NCBI GenBank assembly: GCA_026027325.1
Contig: JAMSLZ010000002.1
Coordinates: forward strand, 1,674,001-1,738,000
From: Actinomucor elegans
Lineage: Eukaryota > Mucoromycota > Mucoromycetes > Mucorales > Mucoraceae
Direction: 5' to 3'
DNA: 64,000 nt
The notes under the pieces were generated by a model. That model searched no databases and was not told where the DNA came from. It worked only from the letters and a program-made list of their open reading frames with translations. The position numbers and the translations under genes are program-made. Positions 21,883 to 34,049 of the stretch are shown here, in pieces. The stretch's first letter is position 1, and the number at the start of each line of letters is the position of its first letter.

Positions 21883-23788
21883 ATAAAAGTCTGTTTGTTT
21901 CTTGATTTTGAATATATATATATAAACCTTTCTTAATAATAAACTGAACCCTACTATTGCATTGTTCTAGCCTTGTTCAGTCGGAAGTCCAATGTTTTTC
22001 ATGCTCTATTGTATTCATGGTTACTGACTACTATGGGTCAACTTTAACCCATATAAAAAATATACGTTCCTGATCTCCCAATGGTTGATATATCATAGAA
22101 CCCTGCCTATCAAGGCCGCATATGTTAAACTTCCAATGCATCATATGAGATAGTAGTTTTTTGTTTGACAGTCTCTTTTTCCTATATCTATTGGATAAGG
22201 CTTCTGATGTAGGCTAGGTTTATGTTTAGAACGATTGTTCTGTTATGTATATAGATATCTTTCATTTATTGCACTCTTGAAGTTAAAGGAAAGCGCCATT
22301 TCAGCATGAAATATACCAACTATTGAGGATTATTTTCCACGGTTCCGAGAGGATTGTTACACTTTTAATTACTTGACGTTCACTTATGATTTTGTGTCAT
22401 GGGAATATTTTTTAAGGAATGAACCTTGTTCAGATCAGAAGATTTATTCTGAGAAAAGCTGATTTCACAGTCGAACGATTTACAATACATCCAAAACTCT
22501 TTTTTTTACTTATTTTCAAAGTTAAATACGATAGTACACTCTTGTGCTTTGTCATTTTTGGATTCAAATGATTCGATCTTGTCCCAAGTTTCATTGTTCC
22601 CAGGCTGACCAATTTTTGAGTTATGGCTTGGGAATTATACTTCATATTACTATGCATTATTTTCATTGGTTAACATACATTGAGTATGAGATCCACCATG
22701 TATAGCATTTATTTCCATGAAAAATATAGAACAAAATGTGTTCTTTCTACAAAGATACTAGGAAACTCTAGCCGTATAAATCATTCATCCATTGAGAGTA
22801 ATACTTTATATAATTTCTTTCAGCTATTGTATCATTCAAAAGTACGTTTTATATTCTATGAGTTTGGTTGGTAGCTTAGATCTTTACTTTGTGTCTGACA
22901 TACTGTATATCAAGACTTATATCTTCTTAATATGAATTTGGAGCTTCTCTGCTCCAAAAATTTATTTTGGTGAAAAGTTGTTGTCATTGGTTAAAGGCAA
23001 GTGAGTGTCTTCTCTTCGACTGACATCCCAAATTGATAAAAGTATATTTATATGAATAGTAAATCAAGATATAGCTTCTAAGCTCGACTATTATGTGAAG
23101 CAAGCTACTTTATTTTGTACACTTTTTTTTTTGGTGATTATACGTCAAGATAAATGAACGCTAGACAACTACGGCAATATATCTTTTTTCCATTCTAGAA
23201 TTTATTTTATTTTTTTTAAAAAAAAAAGATGAACTAGAAAGAGAGCAAAAATATCTACAGTTCACATTAAAAGAATAATTCGCTAATCTTCCTGTATTCT
23301 TTATATATATCAAGATTCCAATTTTTGGGTTTATCGGGTTTTGAGAAATTGTATAGGGCTATTTGGTGAACCAGGCATCAGTCTACCTTGGTCAATAAAG
23401 GTTGTGCCTGATGGGTGTTCCGTTCTCAGAATGGGCTACTACATCTAGAAAAAATTTAATATTTTTTCTTTTCATTCAATGTTCTGAAAGCATTTTCTTT
23501 GCTACATAAACGAATCTAGTTAAATAGGTTATTATTTCCTTTGGTGCTAAAACTATTATAGTGAGCACTTAACCATGATGTCTCTAACATTTACTATACT
23601 CCCTATTGGCCACGTCGGACTTTATACATTTTATGCACTTATCTCCATTGGATGATAGTTGTTGACTACTGATCTAACGTTTTGAATTTTCAATTTCGAC
23701 CTTCAAACGTACTACTAATTTCTCGTTCTCCCTTATTTCTAATCGACGCTTAACTGCGACATTTATTTTACTACTTTAATATCATCTC
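21883..23788. other. Intergenic, nothing recognised
   Basis: About 1.9 kb of AT-rich sequence between GCDH and the KNL1-like pseudogene. Only short chance reading frames were seen. Confidence 0.6.
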
Positions 23789-26514
23789 ATGATTCCGCCT
23801 CTTCGTAGTAATAGCAAGGTTAGTTCCAAAAAAAAGTTATATTAAAGCAAAACGATTGGCGCTGTATAATCTCTTTGATATTTAACCACCCTTTCAGCTT
23901 AGTTAACTGCTAGAGGAAACTTTTATAAAAGATCTCGTATACCTCGCCATCAAGGTTCAACTTTACCACTAGACTATAAACAACAGTAAAGAGTTTCAAT
24001 AAAAAAAAGAATATGGATAATGATGCTATACCTAAACGTGCTGCTTTCGATAAAATAGAACAGGACGCAAAAGCTTTATAGTAAAAAAGAAGAAAGAAGC
24101 CTACTGTTGGTAGCCATTTAAGGTAAGATCCGATGTAAGCACTTTACAGCGGTTTAACTGACCTGATTCTCCTAAAAGTCGCTCAAAGGAAGATGATGCT
24201 CTTGATCTCAGCGATAGAAGCATAACTAGTATTATCGAGGAGACAGAGCCAACAATGATGAAAAGTGAATTATTGGCCACATCATTACTATCGCATTGTC
24301 AAGAAAAGAGGTGAAGTTTTTTTTCTAAAGTTAAGAGTTCTATACGGTTACTCATCCCAATCGTATGTAAACTTTATATACTGCTAAGACCAATTATACA
24401 AGACAGCATGAAGAGGTACTATATATAACATACATGTCTAGTTGCTTAACTTTTTTTTGTTAGAGAACCTTACATGTTTGGGAATCTACCTACCAATATA
24501 ATTTCAAAAAGAGGGTCTGGTGAATCATCACAATTTGATCTTTTGAATCAAACATATTATGAGACTGAGGTGGAAGGGGAGGGGTCATATTTGACTCAAT
24601 ACCTTTCACATTCACATCAGAAAATCTCAAATATATTTGCCAAAGACGATGACGATGAAGTAATAGAAGATGAGAGCAAAGGTGAATGACCATGGAAAAT
24701 GGAAACTACTTTTTTTCTGCATTAACAATGCACTCAATAGTAAGAAGGTCCTTTCTTTTCTTCTCATCATCATCACCAGAACAGACTCAACAGCTCAGTC
24801 CGCCAATATCATCAAACTCGCCGCTATTGGAGCAACGGCAAAGTATTATGTTTTCACCCTTAAATACAGAACAGCCTCTGGCAATAGAGATACCTCGAAG
24901 AAGCAACATGAAGCCTGGTCTTATTATATCTTTTAGCTTAAAAGAATGTAAAAATTGCTTGTAGATTTCAATTGATTTACCTATCAATACATTTATTGAA
25001 TATATCTGTTTCAAGAAACGTTTATGGAGATTTATTAGTTATTTACTAATACAATAAATCAACGAAACTTGGAATCACAGCTTCTACAACTAATCAAACT
25101 TATGCTTAGCCTTCTTCTCCAGTACCTGAAAACATACAACTATTAGATTTTCTGCCTGACACATACACCGCTTCCAATGGTAGGTTTAACAAATTTGCGC
25201 CTTTAGCCATTACGTTTTAAAAAGACCTTGAATAACCTAGGTTCGATAATCGAACAAGGAGCTGCTACTGCATTTATATTATCTCAGCTCGAAGTCTATC
25301 AATCTGTACGGCTTTGCATGCTAAACATACTGAGCTATATCTTACTTGCTATGTGCTAATGTTTTCTATATTATTAGAGCTGTGTCCAAATCAACGAGTC
25401 TATTCAAAACTGTAAAGGTAACATTCATCAGATCTATGAGACTGCCAGTGCCACAAAATCAAAGCTATTTACTGAATATAAGAAAATTACAAATCCATCA
25501 CATATAAAAAAAGTTGCACATGTCAAAGATTACGCATAGCTTGAAATAACCTCTAGCCGCTATCAGTGGTAGTCTAATAACTTACAAGAATTAGTGAAAA
25601 CGCTAAAGGCTAATCATGAAAAATTGTTCGAGGTGGAACAATCAATGAAACAGCTTGAGAAGGATCTACATAAAAAGATGTTTCAACTTGGTCAATATCA
25701 AAAGAGACTACTTGAAATATTATCAGGCGAACATGTTACGAAAAAGAAAGATCTTGCAGGTGTTTCAGAACTTGTTAGAAAAAGCTCAGAGGTCCAGTGT
25801 TGGAAATTAGAAGCCGAGCATGCTGAAGAGATAAAAGTGACTATCTATCAAGACATCAATATAACAATTGATTGTGAAAAATTGCAAAGAAAAAAATGGA
25901 TGCCGTGTTGATTCGTATGTTTAATCATCGAGACTGTGAGCTGGGGCCTTTGGCTGAACTCATCCACGAGCTAAAATGTGTTGCAAAGAACAAATGGGAT
26001 ATGAACGAGGTAAAATCGAGAGTGAATTGAGCCATTCAAACAACATTCTGTATTTATCCTTGTGCTAAAATATAGATTCTACAAAATACCGCAAATTACT
26101 AAAACCGTGTTAGAATGATGAAGCTTGAGTTAGAAAAGGTACAAAAGAGCTTCGATGTGGATATGGATTCATGGAAGTGCAAAAATGAACCAAAGGGAGC
26201 TGGATCTACATGTAAAATCTACTTTTTAGAGAACATGGAAAGAACTCGATGTACACTATTACTCCATATCCATCCAAAGGGTATTATTAATTACCCTCTC
26301 ATTGAGTCATTCTCTTTTCAAACAGACTCAAACGATGAATATGAAAAAGTAAGTGTAGTAATCACATTTTCTTAAGTGTTTAATTTATTTTTTATTCTAG
26401 TCATCGTCAATGAGAAGAGTCGATACAAAGGAATATATTGGAAACCGGTTTTACAGATGTGGCGAACACATTAACCAAATGTTTGGCTCATTCTTTTTGA
26501 TATGTATATTCTGA
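23789..26514 (+). pseudogene. Spc7/KNL1-like kinetochore scaffold, decayed
   Basis: Spc7/KNL1 is the outer-kinetochore scaffold of the KMN network; it recruits the spindle checkpoint through phospho-motifs. Pieces follow the family order: acidic N-terminal segments with DDALDLSDRS (about 24200) and an MTMEN motif (about 24686), then VPENIQLLDFLPDT (about 25116), an exon with ILSQLEVYQS, the coiled-coil segment CVQINESIQNCKGNIHQIYE (about 25381), LFTEYKKI, SRYQW...LQELVKTL, a long coiled coil, and a C-terminal RWD-like part (KIYFLENMERTRCTLLLHI, about 26214). Breaks are numerous: in-frame TAG at 25537 and 25570, TAA at 26100, TAG-TAA near 24078, and frame changes near 24684 and 25890. Intron boundaries such as 25376-25379 and 26396-26400 remain recognisable. 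The identity is inferred from motif order and needs a profile search. Confidence 0.55.
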
Positions 26515-27274
26515 AATATGTGAAAGAATGGTTATCCTTAATGGAATAAAATAGGATTTAATGAGTTGTGCCTGTGTATTTTTGGTTATTGCTCGCTATT
26601 GTTAATATATTTACCTGTTTACATACATGGAAAAGGCTCAGCAATAAGGCGATGACATATATCTGTCATGAGATCCATACCAAGTTACTGGATGAAAGAA
26701 CACGTTCATTCGCTTTCCCGATGATTTTTTTTTAAGTTACACTGCCTTTCGATCAAACGTTTGTGCAACTACTACTTGAAAGCATCAGAAGGAAATCTGA
26801 TATGTCATGTGCTCATGCCATAGCTATAGCCAATTTTTAGCCACCTTTGGTTGAACAAAAGACTTTATAATTATCGTATTGCGGTTGAGAAAAAGGCTGG
26901 TGGGAAAGTAATTTGTTCCGAGCTCCAATCATATCCGATATTTGGTTGAGATCAGTTGGAAGCATTATAGATTATAAACCTAATTCATATGAAACAAACG
27001 CAATATACTACAGATCATGAATGGCTTACACAAAGGTTTGGTATAGTACTATAAACCTGCATAGCAATAATGAATATCTACTGAAACGTAAATCATTACA
27101 AAATACTTTAAAACAAGTCAAGTATCATGGAAATTGAATCAACCATTGTTTAGCATATTGATCCATAATTAGATAATAATAAACAATGTTTGATTCTACA
27201 TTACAACTCGTCAAGTCTACTACGAAAAAGTAGTAGGTTTATTAAAATTACATACAAGAAAAGGGTATGCGAAT
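26515..27274. other. Intergenic, nothing recognised
   Basis: About 760 bp between the KNL1-like pseudogene and the 3' end of the PHD-SET gene. No feature was supported. Confidence 0.6.
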
Positions 27275-29714
27275 CTATGATGAATCATTGATTTCTTGTA
27301 GTTGTTGCTGTTTCGATGATAGATATTCTTGAAGAGATATCTTTTTTACAGGCGCTTTCTTTTCAGTATCTTCTTCTTCTATAAAGGCTTTGATTCCATT
27401 GGTAGGCTCTATCTCAATTGCTGTGATGTTATTGTCATCCAGGTCCATCTTTTCGGTCACTATTGCTTTATTGAGCAAAACAGCGCCATTGGATTCTAGC
27501 TCTTTATCATTCTGAACAGCACTTTCATTACCAGTATCAGGTCTGCTGTTACTGCTGTTATTGTACACTTGGCGTAACTCTTCATCGTCCAATAAGATAG
27601 TAGAGGCATCACTGAGTTCACCATCATCGATATCAAATACATCAACATCTTCTTTTGCCACATCTACTTCGTTTTGCTCTTTTGTAGTATCCATGTTTTG
27701 ATCTTGAACAAGGATATCTTTTGTTTCAGGCGCAGTATCTGGCTCTGCTTTCGCCTTGAAGGTGTCATCGTTTGTTTCAATGCTGGGCTCTTTATTGGCA
27801 AACGTTTCTTTTTCGGTGGATGGTAAAGTAATTGTATAGTTGTTTGTTTGGGTACTTTCAACCGATTCATTTTCTAGGGCTACAGATGATTCTTTTTCTG
27901 TGTTGGTAGTAGTAGCGCTTTCATCTAAGTTGCAAACTTTGGTTAATATTATCTTGACCAAACGATTAGCCTTTTTTTTTTTTTTTTTTTTTACCCGACG
28001 TCAATTTTGTCACTTTTTCAGTAACGTGTTTGTTGAGATAATCGCGCACCCAAAGTTTCTTTCGAGGTAATAAAGCAGGTATCTTTTCAATAGGTGTAGT
28101 TGCTGCTGCTGCTGGTGGTGGTGGTATTGAAGTAGGCGCCATGACGGTATGATGGTGATGCTTTTTAAAAGACTTGCTCTGACGAGCAGTCTTCTTTCTT
28201 CGTGATCTATTATCTTCTCGATCAGAGTTTTCGTTAGCAGATTCTTCAAATACAGATAGACTGGATAGAGATGATAGCGATGATAGGTCAGCATTTTCTT
28301 CATCATCACTGCTATGATCGTCTAGTAAAGGTGGAGCACTGCTTTCGGAAGGTAAAGGTGTATCATCACCAATATCTATATCACCTTCCACGTCCAACAG
28401 TTCGTCATCGGATTGAGTATCTTTTAACGTACCTAATGACACTAATGAATCAGCCTGCCTTTCTTCAGCAAAATTTTACTTACTGATAGGTGTATTGGAA
28501 ATTAAGAGATTAACAGAACGGTTCTTTAATTTGGTATTGTGATCTTGGCTCTTGGGTTTTTCTATGTAGGGCTTTGGTTTGAGTAGGATAACAGAAGACT
28601 TCCGACGGCCTGCTTTGTTAGTGTGTGTAGACGACAGCTTATGGATTGGCTTTTCTTTGGGTGTTGCACATTGTCGTTTTAATTGTTCAATAAGACATCT
28701 TCGTTTATTTAAACAAGCACAAGAACCAAATTCCTTTTCAAATCGATCCAGCATGGTTTGTATTGTCTGTTTTCTGCGTCTTTCTTCTTCCTCATCAATA
28801 ACCTGATGCTCATCATCATGGTGGCCGTGTTTCTGCTTATGCTGATGGTGCCAATTCATGTTTTCTTTCCAAGCTATATGCCCTCGCTGCCAATTCCAAC
28901 TAATAGTGACCTCTTGATCCTTTTCAATCAAATGACGTGCAAACAAGCCCAAATGCACCGTTTTATCTTCTCGTGAATGAGGCAGGATGATATTCCTTAG
29001 CTCAGCATTAGGATGGCACGAGCGACGGATGTATCTTGCCTTATTTCCAAATTGTCTAGTGTCAATACACAAGTCCAACGTAGGATAAAACATGATGTGA
29101 CTGAGTGGTGTGCCCAGAATGACAAAATCATGTATAGGATCAAACTTAAACTCGGATTTTAACAATATATCACCTGTCACTTCCATTAAATACCTAAGAG
29201 CGGGTATAGATCTTGTTGCAAATAAGCCTTGGTTGGACACGGGCGTATCCATTAACACACCTTTGGTCAGCAAAGTCACAGCATCCATAGTAACAAAGGG
29301 ACCATGATCATGCAAGTTGGTATCATCTTGTTTCCATCGGTGGCTCCAACGCTCACGTGCTTCGCGAAAGATAGGATGCACGTAGCGTGATATGATGCGG
29401 CTTTTGATGGGCCGTTTACGGGTAGGTGTTTCTGTGGTATCATCGAGTTTGCGTAGCTTCTTTTTCGAGATGGGTATACGTTTGGATAGTTTGGGTCGCT
29501 TTCGTTTGACACAACGGTCACAGAGGTAATGATCGGGGATGGTGGCATGTGTAATGTGGACACAAAAGGCATGCTGCCATACAAGACAGCGTTCGCATTG
29601 AATAGTGAAGCCGTCATCTTCGGTAGATGGACAGACACAGCGAATGAGTCCAGTATCGACAGGTGGATCGGGTAAAGAAGTTGAACGTTTCATTGGAGCT
29701 GTTGATTTTGACAT
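27275..29714 (-). CDS. PHD finger plus SET domain protein, Set3/MLL5-like
   Basis: Yeast Set3 and animal MLL5/SETD5 belong to histone-deacetylase complexes that read H3K4 methylation. Exon 1 is 28484-29714, the intron 28442-28483 and exon 2 27275-28441. The PHD finger (about residues 24-68) has the Cys4-His-Cys3 pattern CVCPSTEDDGFTIQCERCLV, H..C, C..C. The SET domain spans about 150-305: GLFATRSI, DLCIDTRQFGNKARYIRRSC, HPNAEL, and QEVTISWNW. The usual NHSC motif is RRSC here, and the C-terminal catalytic Tyr segment is replaced. Both changes are typical of the Set3/MLL5 branch, so methyltransferase activity is doubtful. The rest is acidic, Ser-rich and disordered. A run of 21 A (27972-27992) breaks the frame; 20 or 23 A would link TKLTSG to ANRLVKII and give about 798 residues. 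A divergent Vip1 gene begins 884 bp away. Confidence 0.8.
27972..27992. repeat. Homopolymer inside the PHD-SET gene, 21 T on plus
   Basis: This run encodes a poly-lysine stretch on the minus strand. With 21 A the downstream frame closes at once; with 20 or 23 A the two long frames join. The length is therefore decisive for the protein and is probably unstable or misread. Confidence 0.85.
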
Positions 29715-30598
29715 GTGTAGATTGCGGAATTGCCAATTCCTTTTTTGAATGAGACTAATCCTTTTCCTTTATTTAATATCGTTTATCGTTTGTTCAAAAT
29801 AGAAAGAAGAAGAAAGAAGCTGAGGCCGAGTCGGAAGAGCAAAAAAAAATGTGTTTCAACTCAGACGAACTCCGGTGACAGTCACCTTCAAAAATCTATC
29901 CAATCTATATATTCCATTCGTGTTCTTGCAACTGAAATATGGTTGCTATGGCCATTTGATTTGACAGCTGGAGATTTTAAGCAAGTAGGCTACAAGCGAT
30001 TTTTAAATTACTTTTAATGTGTTTATTTATTAGTAAAAAAAAAAAATGGAAAGATGGAAATAATGGCAGCAAATATAATGGAGTTGATGAAACGATCTAT
30101 TTATAAAAAGGAGGTTTTTTTAGTTTGGAACGATTTCTGGAAGTTCTAAAGTATTGCAATGTAAGAAGGATAACTTTAATGAGGCAGTTATGTACATTTG
30201 ACATACATATGCGCAAAAGAGAAACCGTATTTGTGTCAGAGGATACAATTTTCTGCTTTTATAGATAAAAAAAGGTGGGGTATTCTAGTTACATTGCATT
30301 TACCCGAATAAGTTCGAGTTGTACAAACTGGTAAATATCTTCAATTGAAGTCTAGAATAAGCTGTTCTTGGTAGATGAAGCACGATTCTGGCCTTTTGAA
30401 AGAAAACAATTCAAAGAAGAAAGTGTAAATGCTTCTAAAATGAAACGGATAACTTGATTAAAATGACGTCGGATTCTAGGCCAAAAACTCACGTGTGGGT
30501 CACACAGAGTTAAGAGTGAAAAAAAGCTATGTCAAATTTTTTTTTTCTTTGCCTTCCTTTCTTCCTTCCTTATACTAATTACGAGATTGACCTGAGAA
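29715..30598. promoter_or_regulatory. Divergent intergenic region, PHD-SET / Vip1
   Basis: About 880 bp between two divergent genes. A short frame at 29730-30017 has no coding support. One copy of the motif GGTTGCTATGG with a TTTGACAGC half lies at 29941-29967, matching the tandem motif upstream of Nup85. T-rich runs occur just before the Vip1 start. Confidence 0.45.
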
Positions 30599-33500
30599 AT
30601 GCCAACAACTGCTTCACCTTCATTACCAGAGAAAGCCACTGGAAGAGCCAAATGTATTATACCTACAAAAAAAACTGATACCACCAGATAGATAACTGAT
30701 ATACTTTCTTATAGACGTCGTAGGCGTGTGCGCTATGGATAGAAAAGCTAGATCAAAACCTATGCGCCATATCTTGAATAGATTACTTGCCCATGGTGAT
30801 TTTGAAATCGTTATCTTTGGTGACAAAACCATCTTGGATGAGGGTAAATATGAATAGTATCACCTTGGAGCACGTCACTGATAATCTTTTTTTGTTTAGA
30901 GGTCGAGAATTGGCCCGGTTGTGATTTCTTGATTTGCTTTTTTTCAGGCGGATTTCCTATGGAGAAAGCCGTAGCTTACACCAAATTACGAAAACCCTTT
31001 GCAGTTAATAATGTACACATGCAAACATTACTGTGGGATAGACGCGTTGTTTTGTCGATCTTGGATGCGATTGGCGTGCCTACTCCCCCTCGTTTAGTTG
31101 TTTCAAGAGATGGTGGTGCTAAAGTAGATTCAGATGCAGCTGCTGCCTTCAAAGAATGTACTGGTATGGACATCGATCGTATTTTGGCAAGATACGCTTC
31201 CGATACCAAATCAGTGGTTGTACGTGATCAAGGCATTGAAGTAGATGGCGAATTTCTCGAAAAGACATTTATTGAAAAACCTGCAGATGGCGAAAATCAC
31301 AATATTAATATATACTATTCTGAAAAGAAAGGGAGTGGTGGAAGACGATTATTTAGAAAAGTAAAGGTATCACGTTAATTGTTAGTATAGATAAGCTAAC
31401 AAATCAACGCAGATTGGTAACAAGTCCAGTCAGTTTGACCCAGATTTAATCACACCCAGTACAGAAGGATCTTGGGTCTACGAAAAACTTATGGAAACTG
31501 AAAGCTGTGAAGATATTAAATTGTATACAGTGGGTCCACAGTTTGTCCATGCTGAAACTAGAAAGTACACTCCTTGCAATAATTACATAATATATATATA
31601 CTGATCATCTAGAAGGTCTCCAACTGTAGATGGACATGTAAAACGTAACACAGATGGAAAAGAAATCAGATACATGGCCAAACTAACGCAAGAAGAAGAA
31701 GATATTGCGCGAAAAGTATCTAAAGCATTTGGTCAATCTGTCTGTGGATTAGATATCTTGAGAGTACAAGGCAAACCCTATGTGATCGATGTCAATGGCT
31801 GGAGTTTTGTCAAAGGGAATGACTTTTACTATGATCAATGCGCACGCATCTTGAAAGAAGCCTTTTATCGTTCAGTACAAGAACGTCCTCTATCATTAGC
31901 AGATCAAATCCCACCTGAGATCTCGCCTGCACACTCATGGAGGCTTAAGGGTTTTGCTGCTGTCTTTCGTCATGGCGACCGTACACCCAAAGAAAAGCTC
32001 AAGATGGCCGTCATGGAGCAACCATTTATCGATCTGTTGGAAGGATCCCGACGAGAAGTCGTTTTTAGACAAAAACATCAACTGGAATCCGTTATCAAAG
32101 CCCTGGATCAGTGTTTGGAACATCCATCAGAAGACGAGAGCAAACTAAGAAACTTGAAGGAAGTATTAGAAAGAAAGCACGATTTAGCAGGCACAAAGGT
32201 TCAATTGAAACCCAAATTTGATAAAAAATCGCAACAGTTAATCAAATTGCATATCATTGTTAAATGGGGCGGAGAGGTAACATGAATGCCTAATCTTACA
32301 TGCAATGATATACTAACGCTAGTCTAGTTTACACATGCTGGTCGTCATCAATCAAGAGATTTAGCAGAAAACTTGAGAAAAGATATGAACATTTTAAACA
32401 GAGAAGTACTGAAAGATGTAAAAATATACAGCAGCTCCGAAAGACGTGTTCGAGATACAGGTAAGATGACATGATATATTAAAGAGTTACATAAAACTAA
32501 AGTATATTATAGCTCAAGTATTTGCTCGTTGGTTTCTGGGTGACCCAGAGAATCTAGACGGTGTTATTTCTGAAAGCAAATATCTCTTGGATGATAGTAA
32601 TGCTGCCAAAGATCAAGCAGATGCTGTCAAACGTCAATTGAAAGGCTTGTTAAGGCCTGGAAACGACATTCCTGAGTGGATGCTTGCTCAAATGGGCTGG
32701 TCTGCAAAACTTCCTCAGCCCTATGTTATCTTACAAGAAGTTTCTACCATTATGGCTCGATTACAGCGCGTGATGCGCGAAAACTACGCTACTAAAGACG
32801 TGGACAATATACAAAGACGTTGGTGCTGCTTTGATTCACCCATGCTGTTCAAAGAAAGATGGGAAAAGATGTTTCGCAACTTTGCATCCACTCATACAGG
32901 TGAAGAAAGCGATGAATCCGAAGTACGTCGTATGATGCACCCAGAATCCTACCCTGACCCGTCTTGGATCCCTGCTTTATACGATTCTCTCAAATACGAC
33001 GCCTTACACAATAGACCTTTCTTGCAAGCTATGTTTACAGATGAAACCAATACTAATAGCGAAGACTTTTTAGCTGAAAGTGTCAACAATCTACGTACTT
33101 CTTCAGAGTCAGGCGCTGCGCCTGTCCTGAATCGGTGTGGATCTGATATCAGAAGACTCTACAAGACAGTCAAAATTATGTTTGATTTCATTGCCCCTCA
33201 AGAATTTGGTATCTCAGATACTGAGAAGAAGAACATTGGTATGCTGATTAGTTTCCCGTTACTGAAGAAGATCTTGAGTGATTTAGACGAAATGAAATCT
33301 GCTGAAAATGCTAGAACACGTCTCTATTTCACCAAAGAATCTCATGTGCACGCTCTTCTGAATTTGATTTACCTGTCTGGTGTTCCTACCAAAGTACCAA
33401 GAAATACACTACCAGAACTCGATTGTAAGTAAGCTATTGCAGATGAAAGTCCGCATTCAACTTATTTATTTATTTTTACAGTTTTGACTCAAATCACATT

Positions 33501-33838
33501 CGAGTTGTACGAACGTAACAGACAAAGTGTACCAGAAAAAGAGTATTCTCTTCGTATCGGATTCAGTTCCGGAGCCCATTACAATAGCGTATTGGATTTA
33601 CGCATGGACGCAGAACATTGCTTAAAGGTCGCACCAAGAAGGTAACTACAGCTTAAAATGCGCATTTTAGATCATATAAACTGACCCATTTTGCTGCAGA
33701 AATTTGATTCCGCACCTGTTATTGGAAGAAGTGCTAACATATCATAAGGGCTACTTGAATGTTCCCAACCTCAAGAGCATCGAAGAGCAAATTGAAGAAA
33801 GAAAATTATATTATGCTCAAGAAGATAATGATCAATGA
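30599..33838 (+). CDS. VIP1: Inositol hexakisphosphate / diphosphoinositol pentakisphosphate kinase (Vip1/Asp1/PPIP5K)
   Basis: A bifunctional enzyme making and destroying 1-position inositol pyrophosphates (1-IP7, IP8), which govern phosphate signalling and, in yeasts, cell shape. Nine exons join in frame: 30599-30653, 30715-30843, 30900-31366, 31413-31564, 31613-32276, 32328-32460, 32513-33424, 33482-33641, 33700-33838, giving 936 residues. N-terminal ATP-grasp kinase part: [48 protein letters not shown] (about 185), GGRRLFRK and [13 protein letters not shown] (about 327). The C-terminal histidine-acid-phosphatase-like part starts at [13 protein letters not shown] (about 386) and includes the later [12 protein letters not shown] segment. 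All motifs expected of both halves are present. The protein ends soon after the phosphatase domain without a long tail. It converges with Rps5, 211 bp between stops. Confidence 0.95.
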
Positions 33839-34049
33839 AATCGTATTTTTCTTTAGTCTTACTATCCTCTAATCCAGAAAAAAAAAAGTTCCTGTATTAT
33901 ACGAACAATAAACTCACTTTATAGTAATAGAAACACCCCCATTCATCCCCATATCGATTCAGTATGATAAGGTTGATTTATTGAAATAAAGAACAAAGAA
34001 AATACATCCAAGGTGCTCTTCCACAAAGAAATCGATAAAGGCAAGCAAT

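Noticed and set aside
25537..25572. TAG read as glutamine (alternative genetic code) to rescue the KNL1-like gene
   Set aside because: TAG is the normal terminator of other intact genes here (GCDH, Bax inhibitor-1, zinc-finger paralogue A), and the KNL1-like gene also contains TAA stops and frame changes.
27971..27995. A 24-nt intron consisting of the A run in the PHD-SET gene
   Set aside because: It would be far below the intron sizes seen elsewhere and would lead straight into a stop codon.
29730..30017. A 95-codon plus-strand frame between the PHD-SET and Vip1 genes
   Set aside because: No domain, no in-frame neighbours and low-complexity composition. It starts inside the divergent promoter region, so it is probably chance.
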